64,000 nucleotides of DNA from Pleomorphomonas sp. JP5. GTDB lineage: Bacteria > Pseudomonadota > Alphaproteobacteria > Rhizobiales > Pleomorphomonadaceae. How positions within the stretch are numbered: the stretch's first letter is position 1; each line of letters opens with the position of its first letter. The stretch covers positions 1,051,106 through 1,115,105 of the forward strand of contig NZ_JAMDLI010000008.1 of NCBI RefSeq assembly GCF_023721815.1. The letters are read 5' to 3'. Below are positions 56,357-64,000 of the stretch, piece by piece. Below the pieces are notes generated by a model. That model was not told the origin of the DNA and searched no databases. It saw only the letters and a list, made by a program, of their open reading frames with translations. The position numbers were made by a program, and so were the translations under genes.

Positions 56357-57130
56357 TCAGGTGGGTGAGGTGAGCTTCTGAAACAGCGGCTTCAGGCGAT
56401 CCCTGTAGGCGCCGACAATCGCCGCTTCGTCAGCCGCGAGCGGCTTGACCGGCACAAGATCCATCACATCGTCGGGCGCGAGGCCAGACTCGAACAGTGT
56501 GGCTGAGGCACCATTGACCATGGCTTCGACCGCTCGGCGGCCCGCCGCGTCCGTGAGACCGAACTCCACGGCGAGGCGTTCAAGTTCCTTGAGCTGGAAC
56601 CACAGGTAGGTTGGGCCCATGGCGGAGATCAGCGCATAAGCCTCTAGGGCGCCTTCATCCACCACTGGACAGTCGCCGAGTGGCTCCATCAACGTAAGGA
56701 GCGTACTTCGCTCGTTCTCCGGAAGCCCCACGGAGAAGGCAATGGGATTGTACCCCTTGCCGACGATGGATGGCGCGTTGGGATTCTGCCTGGCAAGGCG
56801 GGAGAAGCCACCGAGCAGGTTGGAAAGACCGGCGAACTTCATCTTCGGCGCCAGAGAGAGAAGAACCGCTTCGGGCTTCAGGTGCCCCTTGATCGTTGGC
56901 AGCGCCTCGGCAAGCACCGGAGGATGCAAGCCGACGATGACAAGGTCGGCGGATGCCGCCTCGGCGAGGGTACCGGGCGTCACTTCGGGCGCGATGGATG
57001 CAAGCCTCGCCGCCTGTTCGGAGTTTACGTCGAAGACGACGACCGTCCTCGGCAAGGCGCCGGCCTTCTTCCAGCCCTCGATCATGATTCTGGCTATACG
57101 CCCGCCACCGACGAAACCGATGGTTCTCAT
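56357..57130 (-). CDS. Pyrroline-5-carboxylate reductase-like NAD(P)-binding protein
   Basis: A 257-residue protein with an N-terminal Rossmann domain (IGFVGGGRIARIMIEG, then VVVFDVNSEQAARLA) and a helical C-terminal dimerisation domain as in ProC. The usual ProC signature is only partly kept, so proline synthesis is not assured. It lies between the permease (18 bp) and the CxxC protein (19 bp) in one operon. Its presence in an arsenic-type operon is unusual. It may be a reductase with an unknown small substrate. Confidence 0.8.
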   Translation of the reverse strand: MRTIGFVGGGRIARIMIEGWKKAGALPRTVVVFDVNSEQAARLASIAPEVTPGTLAEAASADLVIVGLHPPVLAEALPTIKGHLKPEAVLLSLAPKMKFAGLSNLLGGFSRLARQNPNAPSIVGKGYNPIAFSVGLPENERSTLLTLMEPLGDCPVVDEGALEAYALISAMGPTYLWFQLKELERLAVEFGLTDAAGRRAVEAMVNGASATLFESGLAPDDVMDLVPVKPLAADEAAIVGAYRDRLKPLFQKLTSPT

Positions 57131-57148
57131 GGTTGCTCCTTTGCCGCG

Positions 57149-58219
57149 TCAGGCAACGAAGAGGATGTTGAACAGATAGCCGACGGCCAGGATGCCGACC
57201 CCGACGACGCCGGCAAAAACCGCGATCAGCCGGACGGTCAGGACCTTTCGCAGGATGATCATCTCCGGCATCGACAAGGCGATCACCGCCATCATGAAGG
57301 CCAGCACGGTGCCGAGCGCCGCCCCCTTGCCGATCAGCGCCTCGACGATGGGAATGATGCCGGCGGCGTTGGAGTACATGGGGATGCCAACCACGACGGC
57401 GGCGGGCACCGACCACCAGGCATCCTTGCCCATGATCGAGGCGAGGAGATCGGCCGGAGCATAGCCGTGGATCAGCGCGCCGACCGCGATACCGGCGATC
57501 ACCCACATCCATACCTTGCCGACGATGTCGGCGACCGCGTCGAGCCCGGCTTGCAGGCGATCGACGACCGTGAGCTTGCGATCGGGCAGATCGACGTTGC
57601 CCATGCGCACCTCACGCACCCAGGGCTGAAGCCAGCCATCGAGATGGAAGCGGCCGATGACGAAGCCGGCAACAATGGCCACACCGAGGCCGAAGCCGAG
57701 ATAGGTGAGCGCCACCTGCCAGCCGACGAGGCCGAACAACAGGCCCAGGGCGACCTCGTTGACCATGGGGGCGGCGATGAGGAAGGAAAAGGTAACGCCG
57801 AGCGGTACCCCGGCCGAAACGAAGCCGATGAACAGTGGCACCGCGGAGCACGAACAGAAAGGCGTGACGATGCCGAGCGAGGCGGCAGCCACGTTGCCGA
57901 CGCCCTCGCGCTTGCCGGACAGAAGCCGGCGGGTGTTCTCGGCAGAGAAGAAGCTGCGGACGACACCCATGGCAAAAACCACTAGCGTCAGCAGCATCAG
58001 TACCTTGGGCGTATCGTAGAGGAAAAAGGCAAGAGCGTCGGCAAGGTGACTGCCCTGCGCGACGGGCAAATGCGCCACGGCCCAAAGCGAAGCCGGCTGC
58101 AGCAGCTGATAGACGACGAACCATAGCACGATCGCGGCAACGGTGGCGCCAATCCACAACGGGGCATGAGGTTCGCCCCCCGGCTTGGGCGGTGTGGGGA
58201 GCGGACAACAGCTGGTCAT
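57149..58219 (-). CDS. arsP: ArsP/DUF318 family permease
   Basis: A 356-residue permease with eight to ten membrane helices. The hallmark TPFCSCSAVPLFIGF near residue 115 is that of the ArsP family, whose characterised members export organic arsenicals. A short Cys-Pro-rich N-terminus (MTSCCPLPTPP) might bind metalloid. ATG 58219 has GAGGAGG upstream and overlaps the arsR stop by 4 bp. ArsP is the best fit, but general DUF318 permeases of unknown substrate look similar. Confidence 0.85.
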   Translation of the reverse strand: MTSCCPLPTPPKPGGEPHAPLWIGATVAAIVLWFVVYQLLQPASLWAVAHLPVAQGSHLADALAFFLYDTPKVLMLLTLVVFAMGVVRSFFSAENTRRLLSGKREGVGNVAAASLGIVTPFCSCSAVPLFIGFVSAGVPLGVTFSFLIAAPMVNEVALGLLFGLVGWQVALTYLGFGLGVAIVAGFVIGRFHLDGWLQPWVREVRMGNVDLPDRKLTVVDRLQAGLDAVADIVGKVWMWVIAGIAVGALIHGYAPADLLASIMGKDAWWSVPAAVVVGIPMYSNAAGIIPIVEALIGKGAALGTVLAFMMAVIALSMPEMIILRKVLTVRLIAVFAGVVGVGILAVGYLFNILFVA

Positions 58220-58518
58220 GCCGCGACCTCCTCGGCCAACTCGGCGGAGGGCAGCGCCAGCGCCGCGTCGACCATGGCGGTCACGGCCGGGCTGAGGGCG
58301 GGATTGCGACGGTAGCGAACCCATTGGGCGTCGCGCCGGTCGGTGACCAAGCCAGCCACCTTCAGTGTCGCCATGTGACGGGACATGCGCGACTGCGAAG
58401 CGCCGAGCTTGCGCATCAACTCGCAGACGCAATGCTCCTCGCCATCCCAGAGCAGGCGAATGGCACCGAGGCGGGTGGGATCGGCAAGAGCCGAGAGAAT
58501 GTCGACGGGGTCTTTCAT
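58216..58518 (-). CDS. arsR: ArsR family metalloregulator
   Basis: A 100-residue winged-helix repressor. The recognition region is SQSRMSRHMATLKVAGL. C30 and C32 in EEHCVCELM form the arsenite-binding motif of classical ArsR proteins. It heads the minus-strand operon with the permease (ATGA overlap). Its start faces the ArsR-ArsC fusion gene across 99 bp, so one operator region may serve both operons. Confidence 0.92.
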   Translation of the reverse strand: MKDPVDILSALADPTRLGAIRLLWDGEEHCVCELMRKLGASQSRMSRHMATLKVAGLVTDRRDAQWVRYRRNPALSPAVTAMVDAALALPSAELAEEVAA

Positions 58519-58617
58519 GTGGTCATCCGCTTATGCGCTTATCAGCAACTACTACTCAATGAGCCACCCGACAATCCGGATATTGTCTTATATCCATATT
58601 TCGTCTAGCGTCGATAT

Positions 58618-59505
58618 ATGGATAAGACACAAGCTCTCGATTCCCTCTCGGCACTGGCGCAGCAGACGCGCCTCGACGTTTTTCAGTTGCTGATCCGCTA
58701 CGAGCCGGAAGGCCTGGCGGCCGGCGACATAGCCGAGCGGCTGGGCGTGCCGCAGAACACGCTCTCGACCCATCTCGCCATCCTCACGCGCGCCGGCCTC
58801 GCGACATCGGAACGTCGCAGCCGGCAGATTATCTATCGTGCCGTGGTGCCAGCGCTGCGCGGCCTCGTGCGCTATCTGGTCGACGATTGCTGCGCGGGCC
58901 ACCCGGAGCTTGGCCGCCATTTCGATTGCCGTGGCACCGAGAGTTGCTCCACCTCCCTTCCTCTGGAGAGCGCGTCCATGCCAGACCGCGTCTACAACGT
59001 TCTGTTCCTGTGTACGGGCAACTCCGCCCGGTCCATCATCGCCGAGACCATTCTCAACAAGGATGGCGCCGGCCGCTTCCGCGCATTCTCGGCCGGCAGC
59101 CACCCGTCCGGACAGGTCAATCCGCTGGCCATCGAGGTACTGAAGGAAGAGGGGTTTCCGACCGAGGGGCTGCGGTCCAAGAGCTGGGACGAGTTCGCGG
59201 TTCCCGGAGCACCCGAGATGGATTTCGTGTTCACGGTTTGCGACAACGCCGCCGGTGAAGTCTGCCCGGTGTGGCCCGGACAACCGATGACCGCCCATTG
59301 GGGCATCGAGGACCCGGCACGTGTCGTCGGCACCCATTTCCAGCAGAAAGCGGCCTTCATCACCGCCGCGCGCTACCTCAAGAACCGCATAACCGCCTTC
59401 CAGTCGCTGCCGCTTGCGAGCGTTGACCGCATGGCCCTGACCAGCCACTTGCGCGATATCGGTCGTCTCGACGGAGCCACGGCAAAGGCAGGAGAGACCA
59501 AATGA
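58618..59505 (+). CDS. ArsR-ArsC fusion: winged-helix regulator joined to thioredoxin-type arsenate reductase
   Basis: A 295-residue two-domain protein. Residues 1-105 are an ArsR-type helix-turn-helix ([18 protein letters not shown]) with C91, C92, C104 and C110 as possible arsenite ligands. Residues 125-270 are an LMW-phosphatase-like ArsC with the catalytic loop LCTGNSARS (C132) and ENxxD-like [14 protein letters not shown] cysteines. An internal ATG (58978, residue 121) has GGAG 7 bp before it, so free ArsC could also be made. It overlaps acr3 by 4 bp. The reductase turns arsenate to arsenite for export. Confidence 0.92.
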   Translation: MDKTQALDSLSALAQQTRLDVFQLLIRYEPEGLAAGDIAERLGVPQNTLSTHLAILTRAGLATSERRSRQIIYRAVVPALRGLVRYLVDDCCAGHPELGRHFDCRGTESCSTSLPLESASMPDRVYNVLFLCTGNSARSIIAETILNKDGAGRFRAFSAGSHPSGQVNPLAIEVLKEEGFPTEGLRSKSWDEFAVPGAPEMDFVFTVCDNAAGEVCPVWPGQPMTAHWGIEDPARVVGTHFQQKAAFITAARYLKNRITAFQSLPLASVDRMALTSHLRDIGRLDGATAKAGETK

Positions 59506-60554
59506 CGTCCGTTGCCAGCCGGCTCAGCTTCCTCGATCGCTACCTCACCCTCTGGATCTTCGCCGCCATGGCGCTCGGCATCGCGCTTGGTTACGCCTTC
59601 CCCTCGGTCGAGGCGATGATCAACTCGGGAACGGTGGGCACCACCAACGTCCCGATCGCCGCCGGCCTGATCCTGATGATGTATCCGCCGTTTGCCAAGG
59701 TGCGCTACGAGGATCTGCCGAAGGTGTTCGCCGACCTCAAGGTCCTCGGGCTTTCGCTCGTGCAGAACTGGCTGATCGGACCGGTGCTGATGTTCGCGCT
59801 GGCGATCATTTTCCTGCCGGACAAGCCCGAGTACATGGTGGGGCTGATCCTGATCGGCCTTGCCCGCTGCATCGCCATGGTGATCGTCTGGAACGAGCTC
59901 GCCAAGGGCTCGACGGAGTACGCCGCCGGCCTCGTTGCCTTCAACTCGATCTTCCAGGTTCTGTTCTACTCGGTATTCGCGTGGTTCTTCATCACCGTGC
60001 TGCCGCCAGTCTTCGGATTGACAGGGTCGGAAGTGGACATCTCCATTGGCGAGATCGCCAAGAGCGTCTTCATCTATCTCGGCATTCCGGCCATTGCCGG
60101 CGTGCTGACACGCGTGATCATGCTGCGTTTTGTCTCGAAGGACTGGTATCACGGCCATTTCGTGCCGAAGATCGGGCCGATCACCCTCATCGCGCTGCTC
60201 TTCACCATCGTCGTCATGTTCTCGCTGAAGGGCGAGTTGATCCTGACGATCCCGGGCGACGTGGTGCGGATCGCAATCCCGCTCCTCATCTATTTCGTGG
60301 TGATGTTCGCACTGAGCTTTACCCTGTCGCTGAAAGCCGGCACCGATTATCCGCGCTGCACGACACTGTGCTTCACGGCGGCCAGCAACAACTTCGAGCT
60401 GGCGATCGCCGTCGCGGTGGCTGTTTACGGCATCAACTCCGGCGCCGCATTTGCCGCCGTCATCGGCCCCCTGGTCGAGGTTCCGGTGATGATCGGCCTC
60501 GTCAATGTGGCGCTGTGGTCGCGCCGCTTCTTCCCGGCCGAGAAGGCAGCCTGA
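59502..60554 (+). CDS. acr3: Arsenite efflux permease Acr3
   Basis: A 350-residue transporter with ten membrane helices. The family stretch [18 protein letters not shown] near residue 122 holds the conserved cysteine needed for arsenite transport, and [20 protein letters not shown] lies near 286. It exports arsenite made by the reductases encoded on either side. The start overlaps the fusion gene stop (ATGA), and the next gene follows after 2 bp. Confidence 0.95.
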   Translation: MTSVASRLSFLDRYLTLWIFAAMALGIALGYAFPSVEAMINSGTVGTTNVPIAAGLILMMYPPFAKVRYEDLPKVFADLKVLGLSLVQNWLIGPVLMFALAIIFLPDKPEYMVGLILIGLARCIAMVIVWNELAKGSTEYAAGLVAFNSIFQVLFYSVFAWFFITVLPPVFGLTGSEVDISIGEIAKSVFIYLGIPAIAGVLTRVIMLRFVSKDWYHGHFVPKIGPITLIALLFTIVVMFSLKGELILTIPGDVVRIAIPLLIYFVVMFALSFTLSLKAGTDYPRCTTLCFTAASNNFELAIAVAVAVYGINSGAAFAAVIGPLVEVPVMIGLVNVALWSRRFFPAEKAA

Positions 60555-60556
60555 CG

Positions 60557-61384
60557 ATGGATATCGTGATCTACCACAACCCCGGCTGCGGCACCTCGCG
60601 CAACGCGCTGGCATTGATCCGCCATGCCGGCATAGAGCCGCACGTGATCGACTACCAGAAATGCCCGCCGAGCCGGGAGCTGTTGCGTCAGCTGATCGAG
60701 CGGATGGGCATGGCTGTGCGCGACGTGCTGCGCGTCAAGGGTACGCCCTATGCGGAGCTGGGACTCGGCAATCCGGCGCTCACCGACGACGAGTTGCTCG
60801 ACGCCATGATGGCGCATCCGATCCTGATCAACCGGCCGATCGTGGTGAGCCCGCGCGGCGTAGGGCTCTGCCGACCCTCCGACATGGTGCTGGACCTGTT
60901 GCCGGAGGCCCCGCTTGCCGACTTCGTCAAGGACGACGGCGAGATCTGCCTACGCGATGACGAGGTGGCCGGCCGCGACGCGGGGCTCGTGGCGGCGCTC
61001 GCGGCGGAAAGCCTCCCCACGAGCGATCTTGCCGAGCCGGGGCGGCGGTTCTTCGTCTACCGCACGCTCTCCGGCGAGATCGTCGGGTATGCAGGCCACG
61101 AACTTTACGAGGCTGACGCCTTCCTGCGCTCGCTTGTGGTGCTGCCGGCCTGGCGCGGCAAGGGAGCCGGCAAAGCCATCGTGTCGCGGCTCGTCCGTCG
61201 CGCCTTCGACGAGGGCGGACGGACGGCTTGGCTGATGACCACATCGGCGGCCGAGGCCTTCGAGGCAATGGGCTTCAAGCGCATCGCACGAGAGAATGCA
61301 CCCGAGGCCATCCTTGGCACACGGCAGGCGAGGGAGCTTTGTCCGTCGTCGGCGGTCATTCTATCGAGGGCGATCAGGCTATAG
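60557..61384 (+). CDS. Glutaredoxin-type arsenate reductase ArsC fused to a GNAT acetyltransferase
   Basis: A 275-residue fusion. Residues 1-135 are a glutaredoxin-dependent ArsC with catalytic C11 (HNPGCGTSRN) and the arginine-bearing HPILINRPIVVSPRG. Residues about 150-275 are a GNAT domain with the acetyl-CoA loop VLPAWRGKGAGKAI and FEAMGFKRI, similar to ArsN-type acetyltransferases. The start ATG lies 2 bp after acr3, so translation is coupled. It is the last gene of the plus-strand ars operon. The acetyltransferase may detoxify an arsenic-containing amino acid analogue; this is inference. Confidence 0.9.
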   Translation: MDIVIYHNPGCGTSRNALALIRHAGIEPHVIDYQKCPPSRELLRQLIERMGMAVRDVLRVKGTPYAELGLGNPALTDDELLDAMMAHPILINRPIVVSPRGVGLCRPSDMVLDLLPEAPLADFVKDDGEICLRDDEVAGRDAGLVAALAAESLPTSDLAEPGRRFFVYRTLSGEIVGYAGHELYEADAFLRSLVVLPAWRGKGAGKAIVSRLVRRAFDEGGRTAWLMTTSAAEAFEAMGFKRIARENAPEAILGTRQARELCPSSAVILSRAIRL

Positions 61385-61394
61385 GCCAGCCCCC

Positions 61395-63626
61395 TTACGC
61401 GGCGAGCCGGCTCACCACCAACTGATCGACTTCGCCATCCGAAAGCATGCGATCGATCAACTGGACGCCCATGACCTGATCGTTGCACCAGACAACCTTG
61501 ACGTCCAACGGGCCAAGGACCGGATGAACGACCCGACCGTCGGTGCCGGCCCTCATGCCGTCGACCTTGGCCAAGCGCATGCCGGAACGCGACGCGTCAT
61601 GCAGGCGAAGCGAACGCCGGGCGCCATCGGCGAAGTCCACCACCACCATGACGTCGGCCTGTTTGCGCGGGTGCCGCCGCTGGTCCATGAGGTCATGTAC
61701 CAGTGCGTCGACTTCATGTTCCAAGCTTTGCACCTGGCCGACGAGAGTGCCGCTCATGTCGGCCAGTTTCGCCGCGGCCTGCTCGGTCTGAGAGGCAAGC
61801 GTCGGCAGGCAGTTGAGGCTGGCGACCACATCGTGGTTGGCTGTCGTCGAACGATCCAGGCTCTCATTGATTTCCGATGTTGCAGCGCTTTGCTGTTCCA
61901 CCGCGCCGGCAATGGTCGTGCTCAGCGACGACATGGCTTCGATCGATCCCGTGATCTCGTCGAGCGAAGAGGCGACCTCCTGGGCAGCGGCCCGAATGTC
62001 CTCGACCTGCCGGGTGATCTCATCGGTGGCGCCCGCCGTCTGGTTGGCGAGTTGCTTGACCTCGGAGGCCACCACGGCAAATCCCTTGCCCGCCTCGCCG
62101 GCGCGCGCCGCCTCGATAGTGGCGTTGAGGGCGAGCAGATTGGTCTGCTGGGCGATGGCCGAGATCAAGGTCGTGACCTGTCCTATTCTCTCCGACGCCT
62201 GTGTGAGCTTGGTGCCGAGAGCCCTCGCCGCTTCCGAGTAGGTCCGAGCCGTTTCCGCGTCCTTGGCCGAAACTGCGGTCTGTTGGGAAATTTCGGACAA
62301 GGAAGCCGCCAGTTCGGTCACGGCGGAGACGACGCCGTTCATATCCTTGTTGGTAAGGTCGAGGCGGTCCAGCGACACGTCCAGCTCGCTGCGCGTCGTC
62401 GACGCATTGGTCGCGACGGCATCGATCACGACGCTGACATTCTGGGCGAGCCCGTTGATCGCGGTCACCACCGAGTGGACCGACACGCGCAGGCGGTCGG
62501 CCACACCGGCTAGCGCGGCCCGCTTGTTTTGCAGGATTTCGCGCTGGCGCTCCTCCGAGTTGGCCTCGTTGAGCTTCTCGATGGTCCTATCGCGGAAATA
62601 GGCGACGGCGCGCGCCAGCTGCCCCACTTCGTCGGAGCGGCCGGCCTCCACCAGCTCGGTGGATATGTCGGAATCGCCGAGCTCCCGGATATGAGCATCC
62701 AGGCTGGATATGCTGCGGACGATCGAACGAGACAGGAGCACGGCCGCGGCGATGGCCAGGATGGCAATGCCAAGCGCGAGGCCAAGCATGGTGGACATGC
62801 GCGCCCAGAAGCCTCCGACACGCACTTCGAGCAGGTCATCAAGCTGATCGGCCGATTGCCGCCAGTAGCTGTCCGCCGCCCCGACCAGCGCCTTGTTGGC
62901 CGCCGAAAGTGCGGCGATGTCGGCTCTGGCTCGCATCTCGTCATTCCGAAGCTCGGCGGCAACCTTGTTGGCGGTTTGCGAGAAGGCCTCGACACTGTCG
63001 ACAAAAGCCGCTGTCGGACCGTCGAGCGCGGCAGCTACGGAGCCGGACAGGTTGCTCTTCTTGGCAACCTCGACCGATGCTTCGATCGTGCTCCTGTCGG
63101 TTTCGATCTGGCCCAGCAGGACGATGAAAGCGGCGCGGGCCGTGTCGTCGAGTTCCTTCAGGGTCGACTGATGACGAGCCAGCATATCCAGTTCGGCGGC
63201 GCGGGTGATCAGGTCTGGCAGACGCACCACCACCGTATCCATGACATAGAAGCTGTCGAGGTCAGGGTCGAGGATCAGGTTGCTATCGTTGCCCGCAGCC
63301 GTCGCCAGATCCCGGAACAACGCCCCGACCTCGGCTGTGGCTTTGCCCGACAACGAAAGACGACCGGCCGCGTCACGAACGGATGCCGGATACTCTGGCA
63401 CCATGAGCGATCTGGCCGCCTCCAGGATCTTCTCGTCGTCGCCATCCGGCGCAGATGCCCATGACATAACCGAAGGCCACATCTGGCGAAGCCACCCGGT
63501 TCCGGCCAGCTCGGCTTCGGCGAAAGCAATGTCTTTCTTGCTTTGCAGCACGAACAAGCCGGACATCAGTCCGAGAGGCAGAAGCAGCATGACAACGACG
63601 ATGGCCAATTTTCCCCGAATGGACAT
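61395..63626 (-). CDS. Methyl-accepting chemotaxis protein with C-terminal PilZ domain
   Basis: A 743-residue chemoreceptor. Membrane helices lie at about 7-27 and 281-305, with a large helical periplasmic sensor between. HAMP follows, then a signalling domain with [19 protein letters not shown] near residue 500. After it comes a PilZ domain with both c-di-GMP-binding motifs: RRHPRK (RxxxR) near 650 and DASRSG (DxSxxG) near 678. ATG 63626 has GGAG 7 bp before it. It is convergent with the ars operon by 10 bp. It probably links c-di-GMP levels to motility, as Tlp1 does in Azospirillum. Confidence 0.93.
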   Translation of the reverse strand: MSIRGKLAIVVVMLLLPLGLMSGLFVLQSKKDIAFAEAELAGTGWLRQMWPSVMSWASAPDGDDEKILEAARSLMVPEYPASVRDAAGRLSLSGKATAEVGALFRDLATAAGNDSNLILDPDLDSFYVMDTVVVRLPDLITRAAELDMLARHQSTLKELDDTARAAFIVLLGQIETDRSTIEASVEVAKKSNLSGSVAAALDGPTAAFVDSVEAFSQTANKVAAELRNDEMRARADIAALSAANKALVGAADSYWRQSADQLDDLLEVRVGGFWARMSTMLGLALGIAILAIAAAVLLSRSIVRSISSLDAHIRELGDSDISTELVEAGRSDEVGQLARAVAYFRDRTIEKLNEANSEERQREILQNKRAALAGVADRLRVSVHSVVTAINGLAQNVSVVIDAVATNASTTRSELDVSLDRLDLTNKDMNGVVSAVTELAASLSEISQQTAVSAKDAETARTYSEAARALGTKLTQASERIGQVTTLISAIAQQTNLLALNATIEAARAGEAGKGFAVVASEVKQLANQTAGATDEITRQVEDIRAAAQEVASSLDEITGSIEAMSSLSTTIAGAVEQQSAATSEINESLDRSTTANHDVVASLNCLPTLASQTEQAAAKLADMSGTLVGQVQSLEHEVDALVHDLMDQRRHPRKQADVMVVVDFADGARRSLRLHDASRSGMRLAKVDGMRAGTDGRVVHPVLGPLDVKVVWCNDQVMGVQLIDRMLSDGEVDQLVVSRLAA

Positions 63627-64000
63627 TCGACCGCTCCGTCCCACGTATTCGCCTCCTCATCTTCGCGGCAATGGCCTAATATTTAGGAAAATGCACCTAA
63701 AGTTGACCAGCCCGACCGAAAACAGCCGAATACGACTCAAATTAACCAAGATATATTTTGGTTCAGAGTCGTTAATTCCGTATTTATTTCTCCTTTTCTG
63801 ATCAGATCTCAATATGCCGATTTTTGCATATCAAAGATCTCGACGTTTGCTTTGAGAAAGGCGCTACAACAGGGGGATCAGGATACGGCGTACTTGGATC
63901 GCCCCCCCTTGTAACTTAGCCCCACCACGATCTGGTATCATTCCGGTTGCGGTGGCGGACGGGAGACCGCCCCCCCTTAGGGACACCAAGCCCGTGATTG
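63627..64000. other. Right-edge intergenic region, about 374 bp, no gene recognised
   Basis: AT-rich upstream DNA of the PilZ chemoreceptor (63660-63850), then a stretch with runs of 6-8 C (63902-63909, 63974-63980). No coding start was identified before the edge. Confidence 0.4.

Overview
The window is high-GC DNA with short intergenic gaps, typical of an alphaproteobacterium of the Rhizobiales (Hyphomicrobiales). Evidence for this is the divK-pleD pair beside a DUF3572 gene, a zinc-finger DinB, an hmu heme locus of rhizobial type, and a tRNA-His with A73 instead of the otherwise universal G-1:C73. An NAD-linked [FeFe]-hydrogenase is rare in this order. It fits facultatively fermentative genera such as Pleomorphomonas, but that genus guess is only an inference.

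Layout. 1-1455: the 5' part of an ABC ATPase gene and its substrate-binding protein (SsuA/ThiY type), minus strand. 2.4-4.6 kb: pleD and divK (minus) divergent from a DUF3572 gene. 4.65-8.5 kb: dinB, an Lrp regulator, arginase and ornithine cyclodeaminase. 9.5-12.8 kb: a chemoreceptor, tRNA-His, a small repeat-containing secreted protein and tRNA-Arg. 12.9-21.5 kb: a complete heme-iron uptake locus. It comprises the receptor, an IsdG-like heme monooxygenase, HutX, ExbB-ExbD-TonB and a conserved exported protein on the minus strand, and divergent hmuTUV. 21.7-22.9 kb: a TetR regulator with a perfect palindromic operator and a membrane protein. 23-27.4 kb: threonine aldolase divergent from two fold-type II PLP enzymes.

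27.5-55.5 kb is the most interesting part: a two-block sugar-alcohol catabolic region. It holds two DeoR paralogues, two DhaK/DhaL kinase pairs without DhaM, and two medium-chain polyol dehydrogenases. It also holds a SorC-type regulator, an Rbs-type ABC importer with a DUF2291 protein, a TIM-barrel isomerase with an altered loop 6, an EryI-like RpiB homologue, transaldolase and transketolase. Together these match the known tetritol route: polyol to erythrulose, to erythrulose phosphate, to D-erythrose 4-phosphate, then the pentose phosphate pathway. An [FeFe]-hydrogenase operon (hydC-hydB-hydA) sits inside the region, which suggests that NADH from polyol oxidation may be released as H2. Transketolase and one deoR gene lie behind nearly identical promoter-leader segments.

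55.7-61.4 kb: an arsenic island with an ArsP-type permease, ArsR, an ArsR-ArsC fusion, Acr3, an ArsC-acetyltransferase fusion, a small CxxC protein and a ProC-like reductase. 61.4-63.6 kb: a chemoreceptor ending in a PilZ domain. No insertion sequence, CRISPR array, prophage or rRNA gene was seen.
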